NCBI GenBank assembly: GCA_900319695.1
Contig: ONPN01000022.1
Coordinates: 1-38,972 of the forward strand
DNA length: 38,972 nt
Direction: 5' to 3'
DNA from: an uncultured Eubacteriales bacterium
Lineage (GTDB): Bacteria > Bacillota > Clostridia > Oscillospirales > Oscillospiraceae
Part shown: positions 1-9,784 of the stretch, piece by piece
How the letters are laid out: each line of letters opens with the position of its first letter
Position numbering within the stretch: the stretch's first letter is position 1
Position numbers and translations under genes: made by a program
The notes under the pieces: generated by a model
Databases searched by the model: none
The model's input: the letters and a program-made list of their open reading frames with translations, nothing else
Told to the model about the DNA's origin: nothing

Positions 1-1146
1 GACGGCCTTGATCATGTCGTTGTTCGCGCCGAAGCCGCCGGAGGCGATGACGACCGCCTTGGCGTTGATGGTGTAGTTGGCGTCCGGGCCCTCGGCCTTA
101 ACGCCGCAGACCGCGCCGTGCTCATTGACCAGGATCTCGGTAGCGGGGGTGTCGGTCATGAGCTTGATGCCGCGGTTTTCAAGGTTCTGCTGGAGCAGGG
201 GGACAACGTAAGCGCCGACAGAGACGACCTTGCCCTCGTCGTTGACCGGGCGGTGGATACGCTTGACGGACGCACCGCCGAAGGCGGCCACGTTGTGGAG
301 GATGACGGCGGGATCGAGGGAATCAAGCCATGCGATGGCGTCGACGCTGGACTCGACCAGCTTCTTGACGAGGCTGGGATCGTTCTTTCCGCCGCCGCCG
401 ATCAGGGTATCGAGCTGGAAGAGCTCGGCGGTGTCAAAGTAGCCCTGGGGATCGGCCTGGTAGGCGGCCCACTGCTCGGCGACGATCGCGCCCAGCTCCT
501 GGATGCGCTCGTTATCGGGGAAGTTGGCGACCTTCTTGAGGGTGGCTTCGACGCCCGCGCCCTCTTTGAACTCGTTCTGGTTGCGCCACTCGGTGGGGCC
601 GGCGTTCATGCCGCCGGTGGAGCGGACGGAGTTGCCGCCGGGCATGGCGGTGCTCTCAAGCACGATGACCTCTACGCCCTCGTCAGCGGCGGTGATGGCA
701 GCGGTCATGCCCGCGCCGCCCGCGCCGATGACCACGACGTCGCAGTCAAGGGTCTCTTCGGCCTTCTCGGCGGGAGCCGCGTCGGCAGCGGCCGCGCCCT
801 GGTAGCTTGCGGGATCAAAGCCCATGCTGGTCAGGGCCTCGGTGACGGCGGTCTTGATGGCGGTGCTGGTGACGGTCGCGCCGGTGATGGCGTCGACCTC
901 GACGGTGTTGCCCGCTACCATCGCGCCGGGCAGCTTCTCAACGGCCACGGAGCCGATGCCGGGGGTCTCGTTCTGCTCGAGGACGTTGACCTCATAGATA
1001 GTGGTCTCGTCGGCCTTGACCTCGACGACCACGTCGCCGTCGATGCCCTGGCCCTTGCCGGTTGCGGTCTGGGCGTCGGCATAAGCCGGGACGACCAGCG
1101 TCATGAGCATCATGACAGCGAGGAAAATGGACAATGCTTTCTTCAT
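1..1146 (-). CDS. FMN-binding / FAD-dependent reductase (fumarate- or urocanate-reductase-like), C-terminus cut by window edge
   Basis: The open frame runs off the left edge, leaving the first 382 residues. Residues 1-24 form a signal peptide (MKK, hydrophobic core, AYA cleavage-like site). One FMN_bind domain follows at about 28-110, with the flavinylation motif DAITGATVTS, then an Ala-rich linker. An FAD_binding_2 domain starts near residue 133 (VVVIGAGGAGMTAA). In this family the FMN is attached covalently to the motif Thr by ApbE, and the FAD domain reduces an alpha,beta-unsaturated carboxylate outside the membrane. The catalytic C-terminal half is missing, so the substrate cannot be judged. 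ATG 1146 is chosen for the AGGAGG six bases upstream. The gene has its own consensus promoter, and a terminator separates it from the larger paralogue upstream. Its FMN domain is nearly identical in DNA to domains of that paralogue. Confidence 0.9.
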   Translation of the reverse strand, partial: MKKALSIFLAVMMLMTLVVPAYADAQTATGKGQGIDGDVVVEVKADETTIYEVNVLEQNETPGIGSVAVEKLPGAMVAGNTVEVDAITGATVTSTAIKTAVTEALTSMGFDPASYQGAAAADAAPAEKAEETLDCDVVVIGAGGAGMTAAITAADEGVEVIVLESTAMPGGNSVRSTGGMNAGPTEWRNQNEFKEGAGVEATLKKVANFPDNERIQELGAIVAEQWAAYQADPQGYFDTAELFQLDTLIGGGGKNDPSLVKKLVESSVDAIAWLDSLDPAVILHNVAAFGGASVKRIHRPVNDEGKVVSVGAYVVPLLQQNLENRGIKLMTDTPATEILVNEHGAVCGVKAEGPDANYTINAKAVVIASGGFGANNDMIKAV

Positions 1147-1212
1147 ACTGTGCCTCCTGTTCAAAAATTTCCGTTTACCAAAGGTTGAATCCCCTTCAAT
1201 AACACTGTGAAA

Positions 1213-1241
1213 ATTATATCATCTCAGACTCTCAGCGTCAA
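1213..1241 (-). promoter_or_regulatory. Sigma-A promoter of the left-edge reductase
   Basis: On the minus strand TTGACG (1236-1241), a 17-base spacer and a perfect TATAAT (1213-1218) lie about 65 bases upstream of the ATG at 1146. The gene is therefore transcribed separately from its upstream paralogue. Confidence 0.85.
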
Positions 1242-1262
1242 TTGAGAATGCTTCCAAAACTG

Positions 1263-1296
1263 AAAAACTCCCGACAGCTTTTTACGCTGTCGGGAG
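1263..1296 (-). terminator. Intrinsic terminator after the seven-flavin reductase
   Basis: A perfect 11-bp stem (1268-1278 with 1286-1296) and a 7-base loop are followed on the minus strand by five T (1263-1267). It lies 18 bases past the stop codon at 1314. Confidence 0.9.
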
Positions 1297-1313
1297 TCGA
1301 AATCAAGTATTTC

Positions 1314-4300
1314 TTACGCGGCCATGTCCAGCGCCTGAGCGACGGCGGTCTTGATCGCGTCGGAGGTGATCGTCGCGCCGGAGACGCCGTCCACATCGGG
1401 GGAGCCCGCCTCGACGATGCGCCCAGGCAGCCACTCGACCGCCACCGCGCCGACGCCCACGGTCTCGCTGTGCTCGAGTACCTTCACGTCGGTGACGACG
1501 CCGTCCTCCACCATGACCTCAAGCACGATGGGGCCGTTCTTGCCGTCGGCCGTGATCTGCACAATGACAGGGCCTTCGGGGTAACCGTTCTTTGCAACAT
1601 CAACAGCGGCCTCGACGGCGGTCTTGATCGCGTCGGAGGTAATGGTCGCGCCGGAGACGCCGTCCACGTTGGCGGAGCCCGCCTCGACGATGCGGCCTGG
1701 CAGCCACTCGACCGCCACCGCGCCGACGCCCACGGTCTCGCTGTGCTCGAGTACCTGTACGTCAGTGATGGCGTCGCCGTCCACGGTGACCTCAAGCACG
1801 ATGGGGCCGTTGCGGCCGTCCACCGTCACCTGGACGATCTCTGGCTCGTCAGGCTCGGCTTCCTCAGCGGGAGTCTCTTCCGCAGGGGCTGCCTCTTCAA
1901 CCGCCGCGGGCGTCTCGGTAAAGGCGTGGGCGGGGTCGTTCCGGAGGGCCCAGGCGACGGCGGCCTTGATCGCGTCGGAGGTGATGGTTGCGCCGGAGAC
2001 GCCGTCCACGTCAATGGAGTTTGCCTCCACAATGCGGCCCGGCAGCCAATCCACAGCGACGGAGCCGACGCCCTTGGTCTCGTTTTGCTCGATCACGTTG
2101 ACCTCATAGATGGTGTTGCGGTCGGCGAGGACCTCCACCGCCACGTCGCCATTTTTGCCGATGCTGCGGCCGGTGGTGCGCACGGGCTCACCCGGCTCAA
2201 GGACCTCGGGCTCTTCGGCGGGGGCGGGAGCTTCAGGCTCTTCGGTCTTGCCGAAGGGTGTTTCGCGCAGGGCCCAGGCGGCTGCGGCGCGGATCGCGTC
2301 GGAGGTGATCGTCGCGCCGGAGACGGCGTCGACGTCCACGGAGTTGGCCGCGACGATGGCGGCCGGGATCTCGTCCACGGCGCGCGTGCCGATGGACGGG
2401 GTCTCATTCTGCTCGGTGACGGTGACGGAATAGATGGTGTCGGCGTCGGCCACGACCTCGACCGTCACGTCGCCCACCTTGCCGAGGCTTCTGCCGTAGG
2501 CGGTGACTTTGCCGTCCTCACCGGTGACGGCCTCGGGCAGCGCCGCCTTGGGGGCAGGCTTGGCAAAGTCGGTGGCGCTCTGGCCGGCGATGCGGCCGAA
2601 GACGATGAAGTCGCACACAGCGTTGCCGCCCACGCGGTTGCCGCCGTGGATGCCGCCCGTGGTCTCGCCGCAGGCAAACAGGCCCGGGATTACGTTGCCG
2701 TCGGTGTCAATGACCTCGGCCTTTGTGTCGATCTTGATGCCGCCCATGGTGTGGTGGATGCCCGGGGCGATTTTGATCGCGTAGAACGGAGCGGTGTCCA
2801 GCTTCTCCATGCCGTTGTTTCGGCCGAAGTCAGCGTCCTCGCCCTTCTCAACGGACTCGTTCCACTTGTTCATCGTGTCGACGAAGTTCTGGACAGCCTC
2901 GCCCTCGAGGCCCATGGCCTTCGCCAGTTCCTCATAGGTCTCGCCGGTCAGCGTGTAGCCGCCGTCGATGAACTTCTTTGTCAGGGCCAGGTGATCCACC
3001 AGGTTCTGATCAAAGACGATGTAGCAGTAGCCGTCCGGCTGCTTGAGCTCCGCCTGGGAGACCACGTCGCGGCCCGCCAGGTCGTTCACAAAGCGCTTGC
3101 CCTCGGTGTTCACGATCACCGCGCCGTAGCTGCGCAGGGACTCGGACACCAGCAGGCCGTTGGACTGGATGACCGTCGGGTGGAGCTGGATCTGCTCCAT
3201 GTCCACGGTGTCCGCCCCGACCGCCTGGGCCATCGCAATGCCGTCGCCCTGGGCGCCCGCATGGTTCGTGGTGACGGCGTTGGCAAGAGAGGGATCGTAG
3301 CTTGCCATAAGCTCGAAGTTTGCGCCGAAGCCGCCGGTCGCGAGGACCACAGACTTGGCCTTGATGGTGTAGATATGATCGTCGTCCTCGGCCTTGACGC
3401 CCACGGCCTTCCCGTTCTCCATCAGGATCTCGGTGGCCTTGGTGTTCACGCGCACGTCGATGCCGAGCTCCTCCGCCTTGGCGGAGAGCTTCGCGACGAG
3501 GTAGCTGCCGACGGCCTGGCCGTCAGCGGGCTGGTGCAGGTACTGGTGCTGGGTGCCGCCGGTGGCCTTGACCTTGCTCAGCGGGGCGTCGATGGAGAAG
3601 AGCCAGTCGACCGCCTCGGCGCTGTTCTCGGCCAGGGTGCGGACCAGATCGGGATTGGCGAGGTCATGGCCCAGGCGCAGGGTATCGTCGACAAAGTTGT
3701 CCACGGTGTTGCCCTCGAGGCCGAGCTCGGCCTGAACCTTGGTGTCCGCCGCGTTCATGCCGCCCTCGGCGCGCAGGCTGTTGCCGCCGACGAAGGGCAT
3801 CTTCTCAAGCAGGATGACGTCCATGCCCTGCTGCGTCGCCATGACGGAGGCCGTCAAGCCAGCGCCGCCCGCGCCGACCACGACCACGTCGCAGTCAAGC
3901 TCGACGGCTTCCTTCTCCTTGGGGGCAGCCTCAGAAGCGACAGCGCCCTGGTAGCTTGCGGGATCAAAGCCCATGCTGGTCAGGGCCTCGGTGACGGCGG
4001 TCTTGATGGCCGTGCTGGTGACCGTCGCGCCGGTGATGCCGTCGACCTCGATGGAGTTTGCTTCGACGATCGCGCCGGGCAGCTTCTCAACCGCCACGGA
4101 GCCGATACCCGGGGTCTCGTTCTGCTGGGTCACGGTGACCTCATAGATGGTGTTCGCGTCGGCCTTGACCTCGACAACGACGTCGCCGTCGATGCCGGTG
4201 CCTTTGCCGCTCGCGGTCTGCACGTCAGCGGGGGCCGCGGCGGCAGCGCCCTGGTAGCTTGCGGGATCAAAGCCCATGCTGGTCAGGGCCTCGGTGACGG

Positions 4301-5003
4301 CGGTCTTGATGGCGGTCGTGGTGACCGTCGCGCCGGTGATGCCGTCGACCTCGATGGAGTTTGCCTCGACGATCGCGCCGGGCAGCTTCTCAACCGCCAC
4401 GGAGCCGATGCCCGGGGTCTCGTTCTGCTGGGTGACAACGACTTCGTAGATAGTGCCCTCGTCGGCGGTGACCTCGACAACGACGTCGCCGTCGATGCCC
4501 TGGCCCTTGCCGCTCGCGGTCTTCTTGCCGTCTTCGGCGGCCTTGGGCTCGGGAGTGGGCTCCGGCGTGGGTTCGGGCGTCGGCTCGACATAGCCGAAGT
4601 GCGCCGGGTCAAAGCCCGCGCTCGTCAGCGCCTCGCAGACGGCGGCCTTGATGGCGCCGCTTGTCACCGTGGCGGAGGCTACGTCGTCCACCGCGACGGA
4701 GTTTGCCTCGACGATGGCGCCGGGGATCGCGTCCACGGCCAGGGTGCCGATGCCCTCGGTCTCGGTGTGCTCCTGCACACGGACAAGATAGATTTTGTCG
4801 GCGTCGCAGGTGACTTCGACGACCACGTCGCCGACCTTGCCCGTGCCGGTTCCGGTGACGGTGACGGCGGTCTTGGGTACGCCCTTGAGCGCGGGGTCAC
4901 GGAGATTCTTGACGACGACGATGTTGATGAGCAGCACCGCCACGAGCGCCAGAATCAGAACCACATCAAACTTGCTGAACTTTCTTTCCAGTTCGGGTTT
5001 CAT
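1314..5003 (-). CDS. Membrane-anchored FAD reductase with seven FMN-binding domains
   Basis: This 1229-residue protein is unusually large for its family; one FMN_bind domain plus one FAD domain (about 600 aa) is typical. An N-terminal membrane anchor (about 13-33) leads out of the cell. FMN_bind domains lie at about 45-125, 162-245 and 263-345, then an FAD_binding_2/flavocytochrome c core at about 370-810, then FMN_bind domains at 834-912, 942-1022, 1057-1135 and 1147-1228. Acidic, Pro- or Ala-rich linkers separate them, including a (PTPE)n stretch near 141-152. Six domains keep the flavinylation motif Dxx(S/T)GAT; the first reads DDVASAT. The core keeps fumarate-reductase residues: HPT at 608, R624, RD at 645, HHTMGG at 750 and NRVGGNAV near 789. 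The likely role is terminal electron transfer to an unsaturated carboxylate, with the flavins as an electron wire. The substrate is unknown. ATG 5003 has GGAGG seven bases upstream. Confidence 0.93.
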   Translation of the reverse strand: MKPELERKFSKFDVVLILALVAVLLINIVVVKNLRDPALKGVPKTAVTVTGTGTGKVGDVVVEVTCDADKIYLVRVQEHTETEGIGTLAVDAIPGAIVEANSVAVDDVASATVTSGAIKAAVCEALTSAGFDPAHFGYVEPTPEPTPEPTPEPKAAEDGKKTASGKGQGIDGDVVVEVTADEGTIYEVVVTQQNETPGIGSVAVEKLPGAIVEANSIEVDGITGATVTTTAIKTAVTEALTSMGFDPASYQGAAAAAPADVQTASGKGTGIDGDVVVEVKADANTIYEVTVTQQNETPGIGSVAVEKLPGAIVEANSIEVDGITGATVTSTAIKTAVTEALTSMGFDPASYQGAVASEAAPKEKEAVELDCDVVVVGAGGAGLTASVMATQQGMDVILLEKMPFVGGNSLRAEGGMNAADTKVQAELGLEGNTVDNFVDDTLRLGHDLANPDLVRTLAENSAEAVDWLFSIDAPLSKVKATGGTQHQYLHQPADGQAVGSYLVAKLSAKAEELGIDVRVNTKATEILMENGKAVGVKAEDDDHIYTIKAKSVVLATGGFGANFELMASYDPSLANAVTTNHAGAQGDGIAMAQAVGADTVDMEQIQLHPTVIQSNGLLVSESLRSYGAVIVNTEGKRFVNDLAGRDVVSQAELKQPDGYCYIVFDQNLVDHLALTKKFIDGGYTLTGETYEELAKAMGLEGEAVQNFVDTMNKWNESVEKGEDADFGRNNGMEKLDTAPFYAIKIAPGIHHTMGGIKIDTKAEVIDTDGNVIPGLFACGETTGGIHGGNRVGGNAVCDFIVFGRIAGQSATDFAKPAPKAALPEAVTGEDGKVTAYGRSLGKVGDVTVEVVADADTIYSVTVTEQNETPSIGTRAVDEIPAAIVAANSVDVDAVSGATITSDAIRAAAAWALRETPFGKTEEPEAPAPAEEPEVLEPGEPVRTTGRSIGKNGDVAVEVLADRNTIYEVNVIEQNETKGVGSVAVDWLPGRIVEANSIDVDGVSGATITSDAIKAAVAWALRNDPAHAFTETPAAVEEAAPAEETPAEEAEPDEPEIVQVTVDGRNGPIVLEVTVDGDAITDVQVLEHSETVGVGAVAVEWLPGRIVEAGSANVDGVSGATITSDAIKTAVEAAVDVAKNGYPEGPVIVQITADGKNGPIVLEVMVEDGVVTDVKVLEHSETVGVGAVAVEWLPGRIVEAGSPDVDGVSGATITSDAIKTAVAQALDMAA

Positions 5004-5130
5004 GGCAATTCCTCCAGAAAAGTAAAAGTACGGGGGAACAGAACAGATGTTAATACTTATAAAAGTTTACAGGAAATGCGCAAATTTTGCAAGAGGAAAT
5101 GTGCAAAACTGCAAAAAATGACGGACATGA

Positions 5131-5180
5131 AACGTGCCCGTTACGGTTTGCTGACAATTTGCAAAACCGTCGGGCACGTT
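5131..5180 (-). terminator. Long hairpin after tadA, probable terminator
   Basis: Two arms (5131-5150 and 5161-5180) pair almost perfectly, with one small bulge. The hairpin touches the tadA stop codon. The T-run on the minus strand (5113-5118) is about a dozen bases downstream, so it is not a textbook terminator. Confidence 0.5.
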
Positions 5181-5629
5181 TATCGTTTATCTTTAAAAAA
5201 GTCTCTCAGCAGTTCGGCGCAGTCCTCGCGCAGAACGCCCGGATAGACTGCCGGGCGGTGGCCGTAGCGCTCGGCAAAGAGGTCGATGACGCTGCCGCAG
5301 GACCCGGAGAGGCTTTCCCGCGCGCCGAAGACAACGGTCGGGACACGGGAATTGATGATAGCCCCGGCGCACATAGGGCAGGGCTCGAGCGTGACATAGA
5401 GCGCGCAGCCCTCGAGCCGCCAGCCGCCGAGACTGCGGCAGGCCTCGCGGATGGCCTCGAGCTCCGCGTGGGCGGTGGCGTCGCCGCTCTCCTCGCGCCG
5501 GTTGCGCCCCCTGCCGATGACGCGGCCCGCGCCGTCGACCACGACGGCCCCGACCGGCACCTCGCCGTGCGTCGCCGCCTCCCGGGCAAGCTCAAGGGCG
5601 AGGGACATATAGGTTTCGCGTTCGGTCAA
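5180..5629 (-). CDS. tadA: tRNA-specific adenosine deaminase TadA
   Basis: TadA deaminates A34 of tRNA-Arg(ACG) to inosine in the cytoplasm. The 149 residues match the family's length. The zinc and catalytic signature is complete: H54-A-E56, where E56 is the proton shuttle, and P83-C84-x2-C87. The body shows the cytidine-deaminase fold (GEVPVGAVVVD). The gene sits alone between a hairpin and a dispersed repeat. Other deaminases share the fold, but length and motif context favour TadA. Confidence 0.93.
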   Translation of the reverse strand: MTERETYMSLALELAREAATHGEVPVGAVVVDGAGRVIGRGRNRREESGDATAHAELEAIREACRSLGGWRLEGCALYVTLEPCPMCAGAIINSRVPTVVFGARESLSGSCGSVIDLFAERYGHRPAVYPGVLREDCAELLRDFFKDKR

Positions 5630-5647
5630 CAGATCGCCTCCCGGCTT

Positions 5648-5761
5648 AGAGTGTGGAGTGTGAAGAGTGGAGTTAAGGAGCGCCTTCGGCGCAATTTATA
5701 ATTATGATCGTCCCCGAAGGGGACACCATAACTTCACTCTTCACTCTTCACTCTCCACTCT
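5648..5761. repeat. Dispersed intergenic palindromic repeat, copy 1
   Basis: A 114-bp block starts with agagtgtggag units and ends with their complement (ctctccactct). Inside are two short hairpins, gcgcc-ttc-ggcgc and gtcccc-gaa-ggggac. The same design recurs at 9149-9311 and 13851-13930. It has no coding potential and looks like a non-autonomous MITE-like or REP-like element. Confidence 0.75.
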
Positions 5762-5762
5762 G

Positions 5763-5799
5763 AAAAAACGGGGCTGCGAAAGATAGACCTTCGCAGCCC
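5763..5799 (-). terminator. Intrinsic terminator of pta
   Basis: A perfect 10-bp stem (5771-5780 with 5790-5799) and a 9-base loop are followed by CG and six T on the minus strand (5763-5768), 19 bases past the pta stop. Confidence 0.92.
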
Positions 5800-5817
5800 T
5801 TCGTGTGTTGAACGGAC

Positions 5818-6816
5818 TCAGACGAGCGCCGCGGTGATGAGGCTCATCTTATAGACTTCTTCGGCGTTGCAGCCGCGGGAGAGGTCGTTGATGGGGGCGT
5901 TCAGGCCCTGCAGAATGGGGCCGTAGGCCTCGTAGCCGCCGAGACGCTGGGCGATCTTGTAGCCGATATTGCCGGACTGGATCTCGGGGAAGATGAAGGT
6001 GTTGGCGTAACCGGCGACGGAGCTGCCGGGGAACTTGAGCTGGCCGACCGTGGGGGAGACGGCGGCGTCGAACTGCATCTCACCGTCGCAGGCGAGCTCC
6101 GGATGGGTCTCCTTGACAACGGCGGTGGCGTTGCGCATCAGCTCGGGGCCGGGGCCCTTGCCGGAGCCCTTGGTGGAGAAGGACAGCATGGCGATCTTCG
6201 GGTCGATGCCGAAGACCTTCGCGGTGCGTGCGGTCTCGACGGCGACCTCGGCCACCTGCTGGGCGGCGGTCAGGACGACGTTGCCCTCCTTGTCCTTCTT
6301 GTCCTCATAGGAGATGTTGATGGCGCAGTCGCCCATGGCGATCATCTCGTCGCCGCGGGCCAGAATGAAGCAGGAGGAGACGAGGTTGGAGCCCTTCTTG
6401 GTCTTGATGAGCTGGAGCGCGGGGCGCACGGTGTCGGCGGTGGAGTAGGTCGCGCCGCCGAGCAGGGAGTCGGCCAGACCCTCCTTGACGAGCATGGTGC
6501 CGAAGTAGTTGGACTTGAGGAGCATGGCGCGGGCGTCCTCCGCGGTGGCCTTGCCCTTGCGCAGCGCGACGAAATCGTCGACAAACTTGTCCATATCGGG
6601 GTAGGTCTCGGGGTCGATGATCTCCAGACCCTCGATGTCGAAGCCGCCCTTTGCGGCCGCGGCCTTGACCTCATCGACATTGCCGATGAGCACGGGGGTG
6701 AGGAAGCCGTCCTTCTTCAGGCGCGCGGCGGCCTCAAGGATGCGGGCGTCGGTGCCCTCGGGGAAGACGATCTTGCGGGGATTGGCTTTCAGGATCTCAA
6801 TCAGCTTTTCAAACAT
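5818..6816 (-). CDS. pta: Phosphate acetyltransferase
   Basis: Pta interconverts acetyl-CoA and acetyl phosphate, the step before acetate kinase yields ATP in fermentation. The 332 residues match single-domain clostridial Pta. The N-terminus reads RKIVFPEGTDARILEAA. The C-terminal PTA_PTB region has STKGSGKGP, the conserved MQFDAAVSP segment and FIFPEIQSGNIGYKIAQRL. A longer frame exists, but ATG 6816 is preferred for the GGAGG eight bases upstream. No ackA is adjacent. The gene has its own promoter and terminator. Confidence 0.96.
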   Translation of the reverse strand: MFEKLIEILKANPRKIVFPEGTDARILEAAARLKKDGFLTPVLIGNVDEVKAAAAKGGFDIEGLEIIDPETYPDMDKFVDDFVALRKGKATAEDARAMLLKSNYFGTMLVKEGLADSLLGGATYSTADTVRPALQLIKTKKGSNLVSSCFILARGDEMIAMGDCAINISYEDKKDKEGNVVLTAAQQVAEVAVETARTAKVFGIDPKIAMLSFSTKGSGKGPGPELMRNATAVVKETHPELACDGEMQFDAAVSPTVGQLKFPGSSVAGYANTFIFPEIQSGNIGYKIAQRLGGYEAYGPILQGLNAPINDLSRGCNAEEVYKMSLITAALV

Positions 6817-6873
6817 GGAATTGACCTCCGGAAATATTTTTTTAGTTTTTTGCATACCTGGTTTAACAGAAAA

Positions 6874-6902
6874 AGAATACCACGAACGCCGCCCGATTGC
6901 AA
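6874..6902 (-). promoter_or_regulatory. Promoter of pta
   Basis: Minus strand TTGCAA (6897-6902), a 17-base spacer and TATTCT (6874-6879), 58 bases upstream of the pta ATG. It diverges from the promoter of the XRE gene. Confidence 0.65.
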
Positions 6903-6942
6903 GGGCAAGGGTACAGTTTTCGGCAGTTCGTCAATTCAGATA

Positions 6943-6957
6943 TTTGTACTTTACAAA
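6943..6957. promoter_or_regulatory. Candidate operator of the XRE regulator
   Basis: A perfect 6-3-6 palindrome, TTTGTA-CTT-TACAAA, covers the -35 box (6950-6955) of the XRE-lepA promoter. Position and symmetry fit autorepression by the dimeric XRE protein. This is inferred; no second copy was found. Confidence 0.55.
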
Positions 6958-6978
6958 GTGAGGGCGTACAGATATAAT
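6950..6978 (+). promoter_or_regulatory. Promoter of the XRE-lepA operon
   Basis: TTTACA (6950-6955), a 17-base spacer and a perfect TATAAT (6973-6978). The start codon is at 7014. Confidence 0.85.
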
Positions 6979-7013
6979 ATACAGACTGTTATCAAAAACA
7001 AGGGGCGACGACC

Positions 7014-7336
7014 ATGGACAGGAGCTTTCCCGAAATTCTCTCCTCCCTGCGGAAGGAGCGGAGCATCAACCAGCGCACGGCGGCGGCCGAGCTCGGCATC
7101 AGCCAGGCGCTGCTGAGCCACTATGAAAACGGCGCGCGCGAGCCGGGACTCGGCTTCGTCTGCCGCGCCTGCGACTACTACGGCGTGAGCGCCGACTATC
7201 TGCTGGGCCGCAGCGACAGGCCCGACGCCGCCCGGAGCGCCGCCGACACCGCGGCGGAGTATCTGGACCGCGTGCAGGAGCTCATTCTGGGGGCGCGCGC
7301 CGCCCTCGGCGAATTTGCGGGAAAGGAGCACGGCGC

Positions 7337-7340
<4 letters not shown>
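7014..7340 (+). CDS. XRE-family helix-turn-helix regulator
   Basis: The 108-residue protein has an HTH_3 domain at about 5-65 ([20 protein letters not shown]) and ends that domain with the usual [10 protein letters not shown] helical tail follows and may dimerise. Its last codons overlap the lepA start by four bases (ATGA), so the two are translationally coupled. A palindrome over its own -35 box suggests autoregulation and control of lepA. The ligand and other targets are unknown. Confidence 0.88.
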
Positions 7341-9142
<1,802 letters not shown>

Positions 9143-9148
9143 GAGCGA

Positions 9149-9311
9149 AGTGTGGAGTGTGGAGTGTGGAGTGTGGAGTTATGGAGCGGCTTCGCCGCAA
9201 TTGAAACAGGCTCTTTAATGTTCACTCACACCGTTCAGCCGGGGAGTCAAGTATGATCTGTCCGCGAAGCGGACACCGCAACTCCACTCTCCACTCTTCA
9301 AACTCCACACT
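9149..9311. repeat. Dispersed intergenic palindromic repeat, copy 2 (most complete)
   Basis: A 163-bp element bounded by perfect 10-bp terminal inverted repeats, agtgtggagt (9149-9158) and actccacact (9302-9311). The left end is a run of tandem gtggagt units. Internal hairpins are gcggc-ttc-gccgc and tgtccgc-gaa-gcggaca. The internal sequence shares only the hairpin design with copy 1. It begins seven bases after the lepA stop. Confidence 0.8.
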
Positions 9312-9323
9312 AAAATAAAAGCC

Positions 9324-9352
9324 TTGTCTTTTCCACGTTTCCATAGTATAAT
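9324..9352 (+). promoter_or_regulatory. Promoter of yloU-yloV
   Basis: TTGTCT (9324-9329), a 17-base spacer and a perfect TATAAT (9347-9352), about 60 bases before the yloU ATG. Confidence 0.8.
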
Positions 9353-9412
9353 ATTTAACCGGTTTGCGCGGCTGTGCGCGCATGACCGGAAATCAGGAGA
9401 GGGGGCGCCCCT

Positions 9413-9763
9413 ATGGTCAACATCACCAACGAAAAGGGAACGATCAGCATCACAAGCGAGGTTTTGACTTACCTTGCCGGTGTTGCGGCGACGAGCTGCT
9501 TCGGCGTCAAGGGCATGATCGGACGCAGCAAGGACGGCGGCGCCTGGCAGCTTCTGCGCCGGGAGTCCATGTCCAAGGGCGTCACCGTGCATTTTGACGA
9601 CGACGGCGCCATTTCGCTGGAGCTGCACATCGGCGTGGATCACGGCGTCAACATGAGCGCTGTCGCCAACAGCATTATGAATGAGGTCAGCTACAAGCTC
9701 TCCAAATCCGCGGGCGTACCCGTCCGCCGTGTCGACGTCTACATCGACACGATCATCGGATAA
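9413..9763 (+). CDS. Asp23/Gls24 family protein (YloU)
   Basis: The 116-residue cytoplasmic protein matches the small Asp23/Gls24 family: an N-terminal strand-rich part (NEKGTISITSEVLTYLAGVAA) and a C-terminal VRRVDVYIDTI strand. Members are linked to cell-envelope stress and sit directly upstream of the fatty-acid-kinase-like yloV across Firmicutes, as here (gap 21 bases). The molecular role is not settled. ATG 9413 follows a purine-rich site. Confidence 0.9.
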   Translation: MVNITNEKGTISITSEVLTYLAGVAATSCFGVKGMIGRSKDGGAWQLLRRESMSKGVTVHFDDDGAISLELHIGVDHGVNMSAVANSIMNEVSYKLSKSAGVPVRRVDVYIDTIIG

Positions 9764-9784
9764 GGCAAAGAGAGGGTTAATCAC

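Noticed and set aside
1242-5246. Very long plus-strand open frame opposite the reductase gene
   Set aside because: It mirrors the GC-rich minus-strand gene, has a low-complexity Gly/Asp/His/Arg composition, no ribosome binding site and no family resemblance. It is an antisense shadow.
9149-9190. Tandem gtggagt units considered as a CRISPR array
   Set aside because: The units are short, contiguous and without spacers. They are the end of a palindromic dispersed repeat, and there are no cas genes.
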